A stretch of DNA of 64,000 bases from Pyrus communis (lineage: Eukaryota > Streptophyta > Magnoliopsida > Rosales > Rosaceae): positions 188,501 to 252,500 of the forward strand of contig NC_084805.1 of the NCBI RefSeq assembly GCF_963583255.1, read 5' to 3'. The translations under genes were made by a program, and so were the position numbers. Positions 36,089-46,860 of this stretch are shown here, piece by piece; position 1 is the first letter of the stretch, and each line of letters starts with the position of its first letter. The notes under the pieces were generated by a model. That model ran no database searches and had not been told where the DNA came from. It worked only from the letters and a program-made list of their open reading frames with translations.

Positions 36089-37882
36089 CCTGATGGTGCC
36101 TTGCCTTGTGTGAGTCACCTTCTTCCACAACATTGGCTTTTGCCTCCAACAATGAGACATCATACTTCTCATTTTTGCGATGATCCTCCTTCACACATAG
36201 TTTGAGAATCAACTGATCCATGCTTATGTCTTCAGGTAGATGCTTCAGAAAAATATTAAAGTGCTTCCAATTCGAAGGTAGTTTCTCTATGATAGAGCCA
36301 ACCACAAAACCTTCTTTCAGACCAAGGTTTTCTTCATCTAACTCATGAACAATCACTTGGAGTTCTTCAACTTGCTTGACAACAGACTTAGTGTCACTCA
36401 TCTTGTAATTCAGAAATTTTCCAATTACAAACTTCTTGGAACTTGCCACTTCAGACTTGTACTTCTTATCCAGAGACTCCCACAGCTCTTTCGTTGTCTT
36501 ATATGATGAATAAACATCATACAGAAAGTCATCTAAAGCATTCAGAATGTAGTTCCTGCATAGAAATTCACTGTGAGTCCAGGCTTCTATAGCTTGCAGA
36601 ATTTCGGCAGGAATATCTCCCTCTTCTGGTGCTTTGGGGGCCTCAGAAGTAATCACATGACTCAAGTTCAGAGTTGTTAAGTAAAACAACATCTTCTGTT
36701 GCCAACATTTGAAATCAACTCCCTTGAACTTCTCAGGTTTCTCAACGTGTTGCTTGACGACACCAACATTTGATTGATCCATAAAATTTTGTCTTAGATT
36801 GTTGGAAAACAATCAAATTTCAAGTATATAATATACAACAATTGCACAATTTATTTTGAATATAAATTTCACAAGGATACAATATATCTCACAATATAAA
36901 CAATTAATAAAACTGAATAATAAATCACAAAACACTAACTTGGTTAGGAAGATAGAGGCTTGCAGTAGCAATCTCCTAAGACAGAAATTCGCCCCTACAC
37001 CAGTGCAGTAGTTCAATGGACGTCTATCTTACAGGATACAACTATCTAATCCAAGTTCTTGCACACGAACTTGGATTCTTGGCGAATTGGTTGTGCGTTT
37101 CTCTGTGAAATATGAAGAAAGGAAACGAAATTGATGGATTGAGTTTCTGATTTTATTGCCATATATATAATGGCGTAACTTGAACAAATGTAACCGCTCA
37201 TGCTTATCAATTTTTTAAAACGGACGTAACTATTCAATCAGTTTTATCCTTTCGGAAAAACTGAATCCAAAGATAAATAAAAAACATAACTTGTGTTTTT
37301 TGATCCATCCGAGCCCCAAGCCCCAAGGTTCATTTTTGACATTTAATATATACACCCACACCTTTTAAGTCTAAGGCCCAATGTCCATGGCTTTGGCCCA
37401 ATTCTTTTTTATACCATAAGTGTGGGAACACACTTATAAAGTGAATCTTTGGAAGAGGAAGAGCAATGTGGGACTGGGAGGTCCCTCATAAACACACAAG
37501 TTCCAACACAAATGACTGAATCGAAAAATTAAATAAATATTATGCCAATTGAACTACTAATGATACCTATTAGCACTTGTACCTGTGCTGGAAATCTTGA
37601 TTCTCCTTTGCACTTCTTGTCTTGCCACGCGGTTGGCTCGATGTTTGATCCTCCAAAGCTTACAGCCTTTTTTACAGAGGATCACACAAAGGTAGTCAAT
37701 CTAATTTCTCAAATTAAGGATAATACGCAGCTGAATATTTGATACATAGATATAATAATTTATATGTGCAAACCTGGAAGACTCCATGTAGCTGGTGACC
37801 TGTGTAGTTATACAGAAAAAGAGGTAAGCTAGGGGTTATTGCCCTTACTGAGTCCTTATATTTCTGAGGCAGACCTGAAAGT

Positions 37883-37928
<46 letters not shown>

Positions 37929-38633
37929 ATATGCAACCATTCATTATTTTGAAATTTTGTAACATCCTGAATTAAAAAACCAACTATGCTCCTCCAAACC
38001 ATGATAATAAAAAAGTAAACATAAACAAATAGTCAGTGTTCATATATGTTGTAATTCTATCAACAGAAACAAGAAGTTTATCAACAGAAACAAGTAGTAA
38101 TTAGTTAGGTAGAGAGAAGTTACATACCAAATAGTTGACGGTGTAGGTCCTCTTGCATTGTTTTGTTGTTGCATACGAAAATGTAACCACCCAAAACCTC
38201 ATTCCTTGGCAGCATTTCAGACTGAGGCAGTCATTTGCCACTTATCATGACTAAAACTATTACTACTATTACTATTAGTCTGCTGCAGCTGCACATAGTA
38301 ACTGGAATTATAATGCTGCTGGCCTCCTTCTTTCATCTTCAACAACTTATTCCATGGCATTGGCATACTATTAGTAATGTTGAGACTATTCGTCTTATTT
38401 CGATAATAATAGTACTCCTCGCGATCATCTAATTCATGATGATGATCAATATCCGCGTTCAAGTCATGAATTTCTGTCATATTTCTCATGAATTGATTGT
38501 TTTCAAGAGCAAGGCTTGATGGCGGTTCCCTCCATGTTTGGTAATGGAACTCATCTTCATTCCCAGCTGCTGGTGACTGCCACACAGAGCTTCCATTGCT
38601 CATTGATACTGTGATTTTTGACCGCCCCTGCAT
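31191..38633 (-). CDS. DCD-domain, Asn-rich protein (NRP-like), one apparent frameshift
   Basis: Five exons on the minus strand: 38633-38128, 37874-37774, 37666-37583, 31505-31395, 31232-31191. The N-terminal half is Asn/Ser-rich ([19 protein letters not shown]). The rest is a complete Development and Cell Death domain: [56 protein letters not shown], and [12 protein letters not shown] ending [18 protein letters not shown] proteins act in stress-induced programmed cell death and ER or osmotic stress signalling. A +1 shift is needed between SFSHDKWQM (frame ending in stop at 38217) and the DCD frame ([12 protein letters not shown]). With it, the product would be about 280 aa. All introns are GT-AG. 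Intron 3 (6.1 kb) contains a Copia element. The locus is either freshly disabled or the shift is a sequence error. Confidence 0.85.
31546..32241 (-). repeat. Copia B, 3' LTR
   Basis: 696 bp. Starts (plus strand) GGTTGGAAAACAATCAAATG and ends AAGTTCCAACA. Followed by TACCCCACATTTTCTATTC, part of the purine-tract region read in reverse. Confidence 0.88.
32242..34157 (-). pseudogene. Copia B reverse transcriptase-RNase H region
   Basis: The longest frame (33198-34052) starts [20 protein letters not shown] and includes [16 protein letters not shown], the intact catalytic box YVDDMLIMG, and [19 protein letters not shown]. Upstream, the frame is cut by a TAA at about 34158 after RLVAKGYR. Downstream, RNase H continues in broken frames ([19 protein letters not shown] near 32900). 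The RT domain is the best preserved part of the element. Confidence 0.82.
34158..35295 (-). pseudogene. Copia B integrase
   Basis: Frame 35295-35029 carries the integrase core start ([20 protein letters not shown], then [14 protein letters not shown] and [14 protein letters not shown], supplying two of the catalytic acidic residues). The frame then breaks. The C-terminal part (34859-34158) reads [20 protein letters not shown] and [12 protein letters not shown], then the linker and start of RT ([18 protein letters not shown]). A stop separates the two parts near 35028. Confidence 0.8.
35326..35874 (-). pseudogene. Copia B protease and pre-integrase
   Basis: Begins around the protease site [18 protein letters not shown]; the catalytic DTG is changed to DTR, which should inactivate it. 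Then [17 protein letters not shown] and the pre-integrase zinc motif beginning [17 protein letters not shown] and ending CEICT. 182 codons open. Confidence 0.8.
35871..36812 (-). pseudogene. Copia B gag with a poly-lysine run
   Basis: The natural start is probably the Met of [19 protein letters not shown] at 36783. The body ([39 protein letters not shown]) is a standard Copia gag. At 36042-36088 an uninterrupted run of about 45 A residues (T on plus) encodes a string of lysines just where the zinc knuckle should begin. After it the frame is shifted and no CCHC knuckle survives ([12 protein letters not shown] in another frame). Homopolymer length may be unreliable in the assembly. Confidence 0.8.
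36800..37508 (-). repeat. Copia B, 5' LTR
   Basis: 709 bp, near-identical by eye to the 3' LTR over most of its length with small differences (for example TGCGTTTCTC present in both; CATCTGAGCC versus CATCCGAGCC). TSD CAAAT follows at 37509. Confidence 0.88.
37885..37926. repeat. (AT)n microsatellite
   Basis: About 20 uninterrupted AT units in intron 1 of the DCD gene, just upstream (in gene direction) of the acceptor of exon 2. Confidence 0.95.
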
Positions 38634-40526
38634 GCCTGTGAATTACTGTTTACTAAGAGCAAAGCAAGGCTACTTGTGTGGCGGTATTTTATTTGGTGGA
38701 CATTTTCATAATATGCATTGGTCTTTCGGCTATCGTGGGGTCCTTTTATTTTTGAGTTTTGCTTTTAGCTAGAATATGAATCAAAATAGTCCGCTATTTA
38801 AACGCACCGGTACTAGTACTAGTATTCAAAAACAAAAATTAATGCATGATTGAACAATTTGATTTTCAAACGTTGCTCCCTCCCGCTTTTCTTATGATAT
38901 GATATATGCATAATGCATGAAAAATTAATTTTACTTGGGGCTTGGGGGTCGGCGGCATAAGGATCAAGCAAGAAACAAGCTTTGTTTTCTTGTTAATTTA
39001 ATTCAAACATCAAAGTAAAAAATAGTGGACCAATTGTATGCTTTTGTAATGAGTAAAAATGTATGTCTTTTTTGTGTTCTAGCTACTTTGCCCTTTCATT
39101 ACCACCAGAAGCAAAGCCTCTAAGTCAATAACTTAACTATTCGTGTGCCGGTTTGAACCATTTTAATTTATAATGACAACTTGACATATCTGAAGTATGA
39201 CATAATTGACATTGATAAGAGTGGAAAATGAACATTTCAATTTAAAACATAGGTAGTCTTTTTAGAGTAGAAAAAACGATTCTGAAACTATTGAATACCA
39301 ATTAAGTGAACATCATGAACCTGCCAAAAGGTTCTTGCTAAGACACTCATACCGAAGCACACAAATCAACCCCAAACCAAGTGGAAGCCACGACTGATGT
39401 CTGCCGTTGATTGGCTATTCCCATAACTAATGAGAGATTTTCCTTCAACTTGGAGACCAATCACAATGCATGACAACACCACATTAAGATCAATCCTACA
39501 TTGGCCTATCTTTGAAAAGTTCCTCCAACTTTACCTCTATTAAAGGTATAACTCTCATTCTAGGCACGTGGCTTTCGTCATTAACCGAAGGTGTTTAATT
39601 TGTTTTGTATGTACAACTTTGTCAAATTTGAAGAGCGCAATTTTGCTACCACAAATTTGCACGTTCTTTGAGAGCTTCATTGAAAATTCTCAAAAAGCTT
39701 TTGCAATTCTTCTTTGAATTTTCCCCTCTTTGAATTTTTTAACACACCCAATCTCTAAAACTTTTTAAATGCTTTGATTTGCATGCTCTAGAGAAAGAAA
39801 AACATGGTTAGAAATTCCGAAACCACGACTAATGGCACTCCTTACGTGCTTGGATTTTGAACAGGGAACAGAGACAATGGAAGGCCCTTGACCCTTCTCT
39901 AATGCTCCGCACGGCAAAAATGGAGGCGGGACGGTTGCCACCTCCGTCAACAACTACATCAGGCCTTTCCATGATCCTTGTCGCAACAGTGCCTGACACC
40001 ACACCAGCAGCAACCACGGCTCCAGTCTTGTAGAATCAAGCATGAGTGTTAGGTTTCTTTCTTAGCAGTCAGCCTAGGCCCAGGCAATGTAGGCCACAGT
40101 GCCTCTAACGCAGCAGTCCCAGTAAGCTCATTTCCAGCGGGCCCTCACGGGTCGACCTAAACTCGCGCCCAAACCGCTCTTGTAAACTGGCTCCAAGGCC
40201 GGTCCAACCAAACTCGGATTGCCTCCTTGAATTGACCTTGATTCAAGCTGTACAAGTTGCTCCAGTCAATGAACCGACTCGTTTTTTGATGAATCCAACT
40301 CGTTTTTAGGCAATCTGACTCATTTTCTGGTAGATTCGATGTCGTCCATTACACTTTCACCACCACAGAGATTCTTATCAACCTAGATCCTTCATTCTGA
40401 ATGACGAGATGAATATGACTAGCAGGTTGTAAACTTGACAATTGTACCGTGCAGCAAACCACTCTAGTGAGCTAACTCTTATAGCACATCACCACACAGC
40501 ACGCTCTTGACTAGGTGTCCCAAAGC
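38634..40526. other. Upstream region of the DCD gene and degraded repeat DNA
   Basis: The first few hundred bases are the promoter of the minus-strand DCD gene. From about 39300 the sequence resembles decayed LTR-retrotransposon DNA: GAAGGTGTTTAATTTG and following bases at 39586 recur at 48242. The ORFs at 39765-40017 have no recognisable content. Confidence 0.4.
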
Positions 40527-40870
40527 AGCCTGGTTTGGTACTGAGGTGATTCTGAAAAAAGCTGGTATCAAAAAAAGCTGGGAGCTGTTTTTGTGTTTGG
40601 TAAACATTCAGCTTCAGCTTTTTTTCACAGTTTTGGGTGAAAAAAAACCAAAAACAAGAAGCTGCAAAACCCAGCTTTGAAAAACTGGCTTTTTTTCACA
40701 TCTGTTTTACATAAAAGTTTACCAAAAACTATAATACTGCTTTTTTTTTTTCAAAAGCACTTTTACAAAAAAGTTTACCAAACACTCTGCTGCTTTATTT
40801 CACAGCTGCTTATTCTCACAGCACAGCAGAAGCAGCTTTTTTTCAAAGCACAGCAACACCAAACCAGCCC
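40527..40870. mobile_element. MITE with GGYTGGTTTGGT termini
   Basis: Left end AGCCTGGTTTGGTA; right end, inverted, GGGCTGGTTTGGTGTT. The interior is rich in AAGCTG/CAGCTT and TTTTTTCA blocks that pair across the element. No TSD could be fixed, so the superfamily (hAT or PIF type) is open. Confidence 0.6.
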
Positions 40871-41709
40871 GAAGCCTCCTGCAAGGAACAACATCACACT
40901 TGCAGACCGTCGCAGGGGGCAGCCTAAGACACCACTACCTCAGCAAAGGAAAATCTAGAAGCCAGAAAAAAGTCTCATCAACGAGCAACTGCGCAAATTC
41001 TAGTGTATTGGGATTGTGGATGAGGTGCTTCGACATCACCTGACTTTACCTCACTTAATATCCAAACAAGAAACAAATGATGATTTATTTATCTAGTTTG
41101 TAGTGTGAAGTAGCGGTGAGACCCTCTTACAAATTCCACTCATAATGAGATATTAACTCATTACCGTTGGCGCGCTGGAGGGAGCGAGCGCCAAGTGACC
41201 TCGTTTTCACCACCAAAACTCCAATTCGGCTTACATAAATAAGTTCAAAGTCTTAAGCAGATCACTGAACAACTCCTCATAATTATTCTAGTTGTCCTGC
41301 AGTTTTGCTTCCGCAAAGTTCACTACATTTCGCCTATTTCAATGAAGATTCAAGGAGTTATTCAGAAAGCTTTGGTTGCATGCACAACTACCAATTCCAA
41401 GCTTTTAAGTGCGAAAGGGTAAACCAATTTTCCAACACCCATCTTAGTATGCTCTCCAATGAGAGATTGTAAACTAAGTTTCCAACACCCATCTAGGTAT
41501 GCTTTCCTTCTAGAGAGCGTAAATTGTCCGGATGTCCAAACGTGGACGGGTTCGTTACACTAGTTTAATTGGGAACACATCAACATTCAATGACGTTACC
41601 CAAAATTAGCCACCATAGTCTCTTCATGGGATCCCCATACAAGACTTAGTTAACTAAAGAATTCTTACCCCTGGCCGAATGTGTCAACTCGACTTCATTA
41701 CCAAAAGAA
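40871..41709. other. Degraded retroelement-like DNA
   Basis: Contains CCGTTGGCGCGCTGGAGGG near 41163, resembling the TTGGCGC-type primer sites of some LTR elements, and a roughly 52-bp imperfect tandem pair (41419-41521, units around TTTCCAACACCCATCT). No ORF of note. It ends at the TSD of Copia C. Confidence 0.4.
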
Positions 41710-41920
41710 TATTAAGGCAAATACTGAAATAGATAAGCAAGCTATTAGTTAGCTAAAACTATAAACCTTTAGCTGTGGTTATTGTGTAATTAGTTGTAGG
41801 AGCTAAGGGCATTAAGGGCATTAATGCATCAATCCTTTAGCTATATATACTCTCTTGTACTGATGTAATTATTCAAGAAAGTAAATATCATTTTTTACAG
41901 AGAGATTTTCTGTTTCTATA
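41710..41920 (+). repeat. Copia C, 5' LTR
   Basis: 211 bp. TATA-like TAGCTATATATACTCTC near 41839; terminal bases TA...TA. Confidence 0.92.
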
Positions 41921-42058
41921 TGGTATCAAGTTACCAACCGCCTCACACCTCTCATTCACCCACCGCCTCCATCCTCTTCCGCTCACTACCTCGATCGATT
42001 TCTTCCGATTTCTTGATCGATCTCTACCTTTGATCTGGAATTTTTGTCTCGATTCATC

Positions 42059-43438
42059 ATGGCATCCCCTTCTGAACCATCATCTCCGATGGATTCACCG
42101 CCATTACCAAAACCTAATCTCTCTGGAAGTTCTCCCTCTCCAAATTCGTATCTGTCTCTTACGATTTAGAACATCGGAAGTATGGTACCTATCAAGCTCA
42201 AGTGCACCAACTATCTCCCAAAGCGTGCCTTGTTTGCTCTCATTCTTCGTCGCTACAAGATCCTCTTTCTCATTGATGGTACTGAGCCATGTCCGGCTCC
42301 TCTTCTCCTTGATCGATCTGTGAATCCAGTGTTTGAGCAGTGGTTTGAGAAAGATCAAAATCCATTAATCTGGTTGAATTCGACACTCTCTGAAGATCTC
42401 ATTCCTTTCACGGTTTGAGTCTCTACATCTCGAGAGCTATGGCAGAAGCTTGAACAACGTTTTGGTGGAGTCTATGATGCTCATGTTCATCAACTTCGCT
42501 CTCGTCTTCAATCTATTCAGAAAGGTCATCAATCGATCTCAGAATATCTGCAACAAATCAAGGAAATTTCTGATTCTCTCACTACCACTGGTGCTCCTAT
42601 CTCCGATCGAGACCTAATTGCAGCGACACTTCATGGCCTACCAGATGAATTTGAGTCGTTCATTGACTCAATCATGCTTCGGTTGTTTTCTACTTCTCTT
42701 GATGAATTACATGGCATGCTGCTTACTAAAGAATTATCCATGGCTTGTTGTAAGCAAACTGGTTCCTTTTCTATCACTGAGCCATTTCAGGCATTCTCTG
42801 CTCACTTTTAGGCACCATTGCTGCCTACGCCTGCATCTTATTCACCACTTCAATCTTCCTTCCGTTACAACTCTAATCGTGGGAGACAAAATCGCACCTT
42901 CAACAGAGGCAATCGCAATCGCCATATCAATCGTGGCTCTTTCAATGGTAATCATCGTGGTTCTCAAAATCATCCTCAAGGCTCCCGATCAAATTATCAA
43001 GGCTTTTCATCATCTTCTAGCACCAAGAATCCATGTCAAATTTGTGGTTCCACTAGCCACGAAGCTATTGACTGTTTTGATAGGATGAATCTTGACATCT
43101 TTGGAAGAGTACCACCAGCCAAACTTGCTGCTTTATGTGCTCATTATTCTTCCAAACCCTCTCCCTCTTGGCTACTGGACTCTGGAGCTACATCACATAT
43201 TACCAATGATATTGCAAATCTTTCTGTCTCCTCTCCCTACACCGGTGAAGACAGAGTCTATATCGGAGATGGTAAAGGTTTATGCATTAAAAATATTGGT
43301 TACTCATATTTACATACTCCTCATACTGATTTCAAGTTGAGTAATGTACTACATGTTCCACATATGAAGCACAATTTACTGTCTGCCTATCAATTTCTCA
43401 AAGATAATGATTGTTCTGTGACTTTTGTGCGGCCAAGT
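42059..43438 (+). pseudogene. Copia C gag and protease
   Basis: Starts MASPSEPSSPMDSPPLPKP. Stops occur near 42168, 42418 and 42810. Gag pieces: VSTSRELWQKLEQRFGG, LHGLPDEFESFIDSIMLR, LDELHGMLLTKELSM. From 42818: a basic Asn/Arg-rich stretch, an intact CCHC knuckle CQICGSTSHEAIDC, and the intact protease site LLDSGATSHIT. The frame shifts at about 43430. Confidence 0.85.
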
Positions 43439-44606
43439 TGAAGATGGGTTTTATCCTCTGCAAGGTTTCAATAGCACTGTCATTTCATCACCATCAGCTT
43501 TCATTAGTGTCAAGGCACCTGTGAAGATTTGGCATCGCAGATTGGGTCATCCATCTTCTTCACTATTTCGAAAGGTTCTATCCAGAAATAATCTTGCTGT
43601 ACAAGGCAAGACCACTGTTGATTTCTTTTATTCAGATTGTGCTCTTGCTAAAAACCATAAACTTCTATTTGGATGTGCAAGTTCTACTACAAGTCACAGT
43701 CTCCAACTGCTTCACTGTGATCTTTGGGTTCCTACGTCTGTTCTCTCACCTAGTGGTTTTAAGTACTATATATTGTTAGTAGATGACTACAGTCGCTATA
43801 GTTGGTTGTTTCCTTTAAAGGCCAAATCTGATGCCTATTCTACTTTTGTTGTATTCAAAAAGTATGTAAAGACCTTACTTGGAAATAAAATCAAAATCGT
43901 ACGCTCCGATTCAGGGGGTGAATTCACTAGTACTCTATTTCAATCTTTTCTTCGTTCTCATGGTATTGTACACCAATTAAGCTGTCCCCATACCCCTGAA
44001 CAGAATGGTTGCACAGAAAGGAAGCATCAACATATTGTGGAGACTGCTCGAACTTTACTTGTTGCATCTAATGTACCTCATCTCTATTGGGTAGAGGCCT
44101 TCTCCACATCTGTGTATCTTATCAATAGGTTGCCAATATCCGGACTCTCTCAATCTCCTTGGGAACTACTTTTACAAAAATCCCCATATTACTCCAGATT
44201 GAAGGTATTTGGCTGCCGTTGTTTCCCATGGCTTAAGCCTTATGTTCATTCCAAGTTGGATCCTAAAAGCAAAAGTTGTATTTTTTTAGGGTATAGTTTA
44301 CAATACAAAGGCTACAGGTGTCTTGAACCTCAAACTGGGCGAGTATATATTTCTCGACATGTGCAGTTTGATGAAACTGCATATCCATTTCACACTATCT
44401 CTCAACCAGCTGCTGCAGTTCAAGACTCTAATTCACCTGCTATGGATTTACATTTCTCTATTCCTTTGTCGAGAATCTCCTCAAAATCACCATCTTCAAG
44501 ATCCATCATTGGAGCATCACAAAATCCTGATTCTTCCAATTCTGTCTCACCTTCTGACCTTATTGAAGCAGCATCGAATCCTGCATCTTCAAGTACCTCC
44601 CAGTAA
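43425..44606 (+). pseudogene. Copia C integrase
   Basis: 393 codons: pre-integrase WHRRLGHPSSSLFRK with FYSDCALAK (one zinc-ligand Cys replaced by Tyr), integrase core LLHCDLWVPTSVLSPSGF, LVDDYSRYSWLFPLK, VRSDSGGEFTSTLF and CPHTPEQNGCTERKHQHIVE with the D-D-E set in place, then VFGCRCFPWLKPYVHSKLD. It ends in a Ser-rich linker before RT. This is the best-preserved integrase in the window. Confidence 0.88.
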
Positions 44607-46223
44607 CATTCATCCCATGGTGACTCGTTCCAAAGTTGGCAAATATAAGCTTAAAGTCTATGCCGCTGCCAAGCATCCCCTTCCATTAGATATTGATGTT
44701 GTTCCCACTACATATCTGCAAGCATCTAAACATGTTTATTGGCGATCTGTTATGCAAGATGAATTTAATGCCTTGCAATCTACAGGAACTTGGACATTAA
44801 TACCTCCCTCCCTTACTCAAAATGTTGTCGGTTGCAAGTGGGTTTTTAGAGTTAAGAAGAAGCTTGATGGTACTGTTGACAAATTTAAAGCACGCTTGGT
44901 TGCAAAGGGGTTTCACCAACAAGAAGGCATTGATTTTCAAGAGACTTTTAGTCCTGTGGCTAAACCCGTCACAATTCGAGTCATTCTATCACTAGCAATG
45001 CAATTTAATTGGTTTTTGCACCAATTAGACATCAATAATGCTTTTCTTCATGGGGATTTAAAGGAATCTATGTACATGCAGCAACCTCCTGGCTTCATTG
45101 ATTCCAGTAAGCCTCATCATGTCTGTCAATTGCGAAAATCTCTGTATGGCCTCAAACAGGCCCCCCGAGCTTGGTTTGACAAACTTTTTCAAGCTCTCCT
45201 ACAATTTGGATTTGTGCAATCTTCTTCTTATGCTTCATTATTTGTTCTTAAAGATCCCTCTCCAGTCATTGTTCTTGTTTATGTCGATGACATCTTAGTC
45301 ACTGGCCCAAGTTCATCTGTGTGTAATCAGTTCATTCAAAAGCTCAGTGCTCTTTTTCCAGTTAAACATCTTGGTCCACTGCACTATTTTCTGGGATTAG
45401 AAGTTCATCGGTCTGCTAAAGGTCTCTTTCTTCATCAAACCAAATATCTACTGGATCTTCTGAGAAAAACTAATATGGATTGTGCTAAGCCTTGTTGCAC
45501 TCCTCTTGGTTCCACAAAACTTGATCACACGGGTCCTCTTTTCTCCAATCCTACTGAGTACAGATCTATTGTTAGTGGTCTGCAATACTTAACATGGACC
45601 CGTCCTAACCTCTCATTTGCAGTAAATCAAATCTGCCAGTTCATGCATGCTCCTCGAGAACAACACTTGCAGGCTGCAAAACGAGTTCTTCGTTATCTTA
45701 AGGGAACTATATCTGAAGGAATTTGGTTCAAAAAAGGTTCTTTTCATCTCACTGCTTTCTCAGATGCAGACTGGGCAGGATGTACATTTGATTGACGTTC
45801 CACCAGTGGTTATTGTGTCTTTCTGGGTTCAAATCTTATTAGTTGGAGTGCAAAGAAACAATCCACTGTTGCACGTTCATGTACTGAAGCTGAATACCGG
45901 TCCCTAGCCCACACTGCTGCAGAAATTACATGGAGATATTGATTTCTCTCTCTCACAAGTTCCCAATCTCTGGTGTGACAATATTTCTGCAATCTCCCTA
46001 GCTTCTAATCCAGTTTTCATGCCAGAACAAAACACATCGAAATCGACTATCACTATATTTGAGAATTAGTCTTGGCTAAGCTCATCAAGGTTCAGTTTGT
46101 TTGCAACCAAGATCAATTGGTTGATGTTTACCCCAAGTCTTTGTCCAAAGGCCGGTTTCGTTATCTCAAATCCAAGCTTCCACTTGGTTCAATGGTTGAT
46201 CCCAAGCTCAGCTTGAGGGAGTG
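44323..46223 (+). pseudogene. Copia C reverse transcriptase-RNase H
   Basis: Open frame to 45795: [79 protein letters not shown] and the catalytic box YVDDILVTG are intact. RNase H starts FSDADWAGCTFD and is stopped at 45793-45795, then continues in-phase ([31 protein letters not shown]) with further lesions. Confidence 0.88.
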
Positions 46224-46434
46224 TATTAAGGCAGATACTAAAATAGATCAGCAAGCTATTAGTTAGCTAAAACTGTAAACCTTTAGCTGTGGTTATTGTG
46301 TAATTAGTTGTAGGAGCTAAGGGCATTAAGGGCATTAATGCATCAATCCTTTAGCTATATATACTCTCTTGTACTGATGTAATTATTCAAGAAAGTAAAT
46401 ATCATTTTTTACAGAGGGATTTTCTGTTTCTATA
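46224..46434 (+). repeat. Copia C, 3' LTR
   Basis: 211 bp, matches the 5' LTR at all but about five positions by eye. Followed by TSD AAGAA. Confidence 0.92.
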
Positions 46435-46439
46435 AAGAA

Positions 46440-46860
46440 CCATAAGTGCAGCGCATTCCGTGAATAGCCGCCCATGAATTTTTTTATACAACTGCATGCA
46501 ATTGTCGTGCCTAGTTAGCAAATTTTGTGTCTCAATTGAGCTCTCTCATGTTGCGTTAAGAACTATGCCAATCAAGGGATCAGTAACCTAAAGTGCAGTA
46601 AGTTCACCGAACAAATGTCCACAAATTTCTGTACACGTTTGTTGGGACTAGTTAGTGAGTTTCATGTCTTTATAGAACTCTATCATGTTGCACTACGGGC
46701 TACATATCTTAAGGATAAGTGACCTAAAATGCACCACATTCCCTGAAGTGTTGTCCACAAATTCCATACAATACACTCGTTTTCTTTGTCTAATTAGCGA
46801 TTTTCGTGACTTCATAGAGCCTTGTCATGCTGTGTTACGGGTTAAGTAGCATAAATGATC
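46440..46860. repeat. Degenerate tandem repeat, about 130-140 bp unit, three copies
   Basis: Three diverged units share the order [CA]TTCC-x-TGAA, then CACAAATT, then CTAGTTAG or CTAATTAG, then TTT-x-GTG, then TCATGTTGC or TCATGCTGTG, then a purine-rich end. The units start near 46453, 46605 and 46738. Non-coding. Confidence 0.55.

Larger units (their letters stand above)
31546..37508 (-). mobile_element. Ty1/Copia retrotransposon B in a DCD-gene intron
   Basis: Inverted relative to the plus strand, same direction as the host gene. TSD CAAAT lies at 31541-31545 and 37509-37513. LTRs 36800-37508 (5') and 31546-32241 (3') have ends TGTTGGAA...TTCCAACA; the outermost base of the 3' LTR is mutated. 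gag, protease, integrase, RT and RNase H follow in Copia order. Gag begins only about 17 nt after the 5' LTR and no tRNA-Met primer site is visible there. The open frames are few and long, so it is younger than Copia A but defective. Confidence 0.92.
41710..46434 (+). mobile_element. Ty1/Copia retrotransposon C (non-canonical TA...TA LTRs)
   Basis: Two 211-bp LTRs (41710-41920, 46224-46434) begin TATTAAGGCA and end TTTCTATA. A perfect TSD AAGAA lies at 41705-41709 and 46435-46439. Primer site TGGTATCAAG follows the 5' LTR at 41921; purine tract CTTGAGGGAGTG precedes the 3' LTR. About five differences between the LTRs by eye suggest a young copy. gag-pol has several stops, so it is now defective. 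Its pol resembles that of Copia D at 55548-60365. Confidence 0.93.

Noticed and set aside
37542..37742. Plus-strand ORF across 37542-37742
   Set aside because: It overlaps DCD exon 3, which reads cleanly on the minus strand with splice sites and a conserved peptide.
37885..37926. Possible tandem regulatory array
   Set aside because: A plain AT microsatellite.
38235..38432. Hydrophobic plus-strand ORF
   Set aside because: Antisense of the Asn-rich exon of the DCD gene.
41419..41521. CRISPR-like spaced repeats
   Set aside because: Only two imperfect units in a plant genome; a small tandem duplication.
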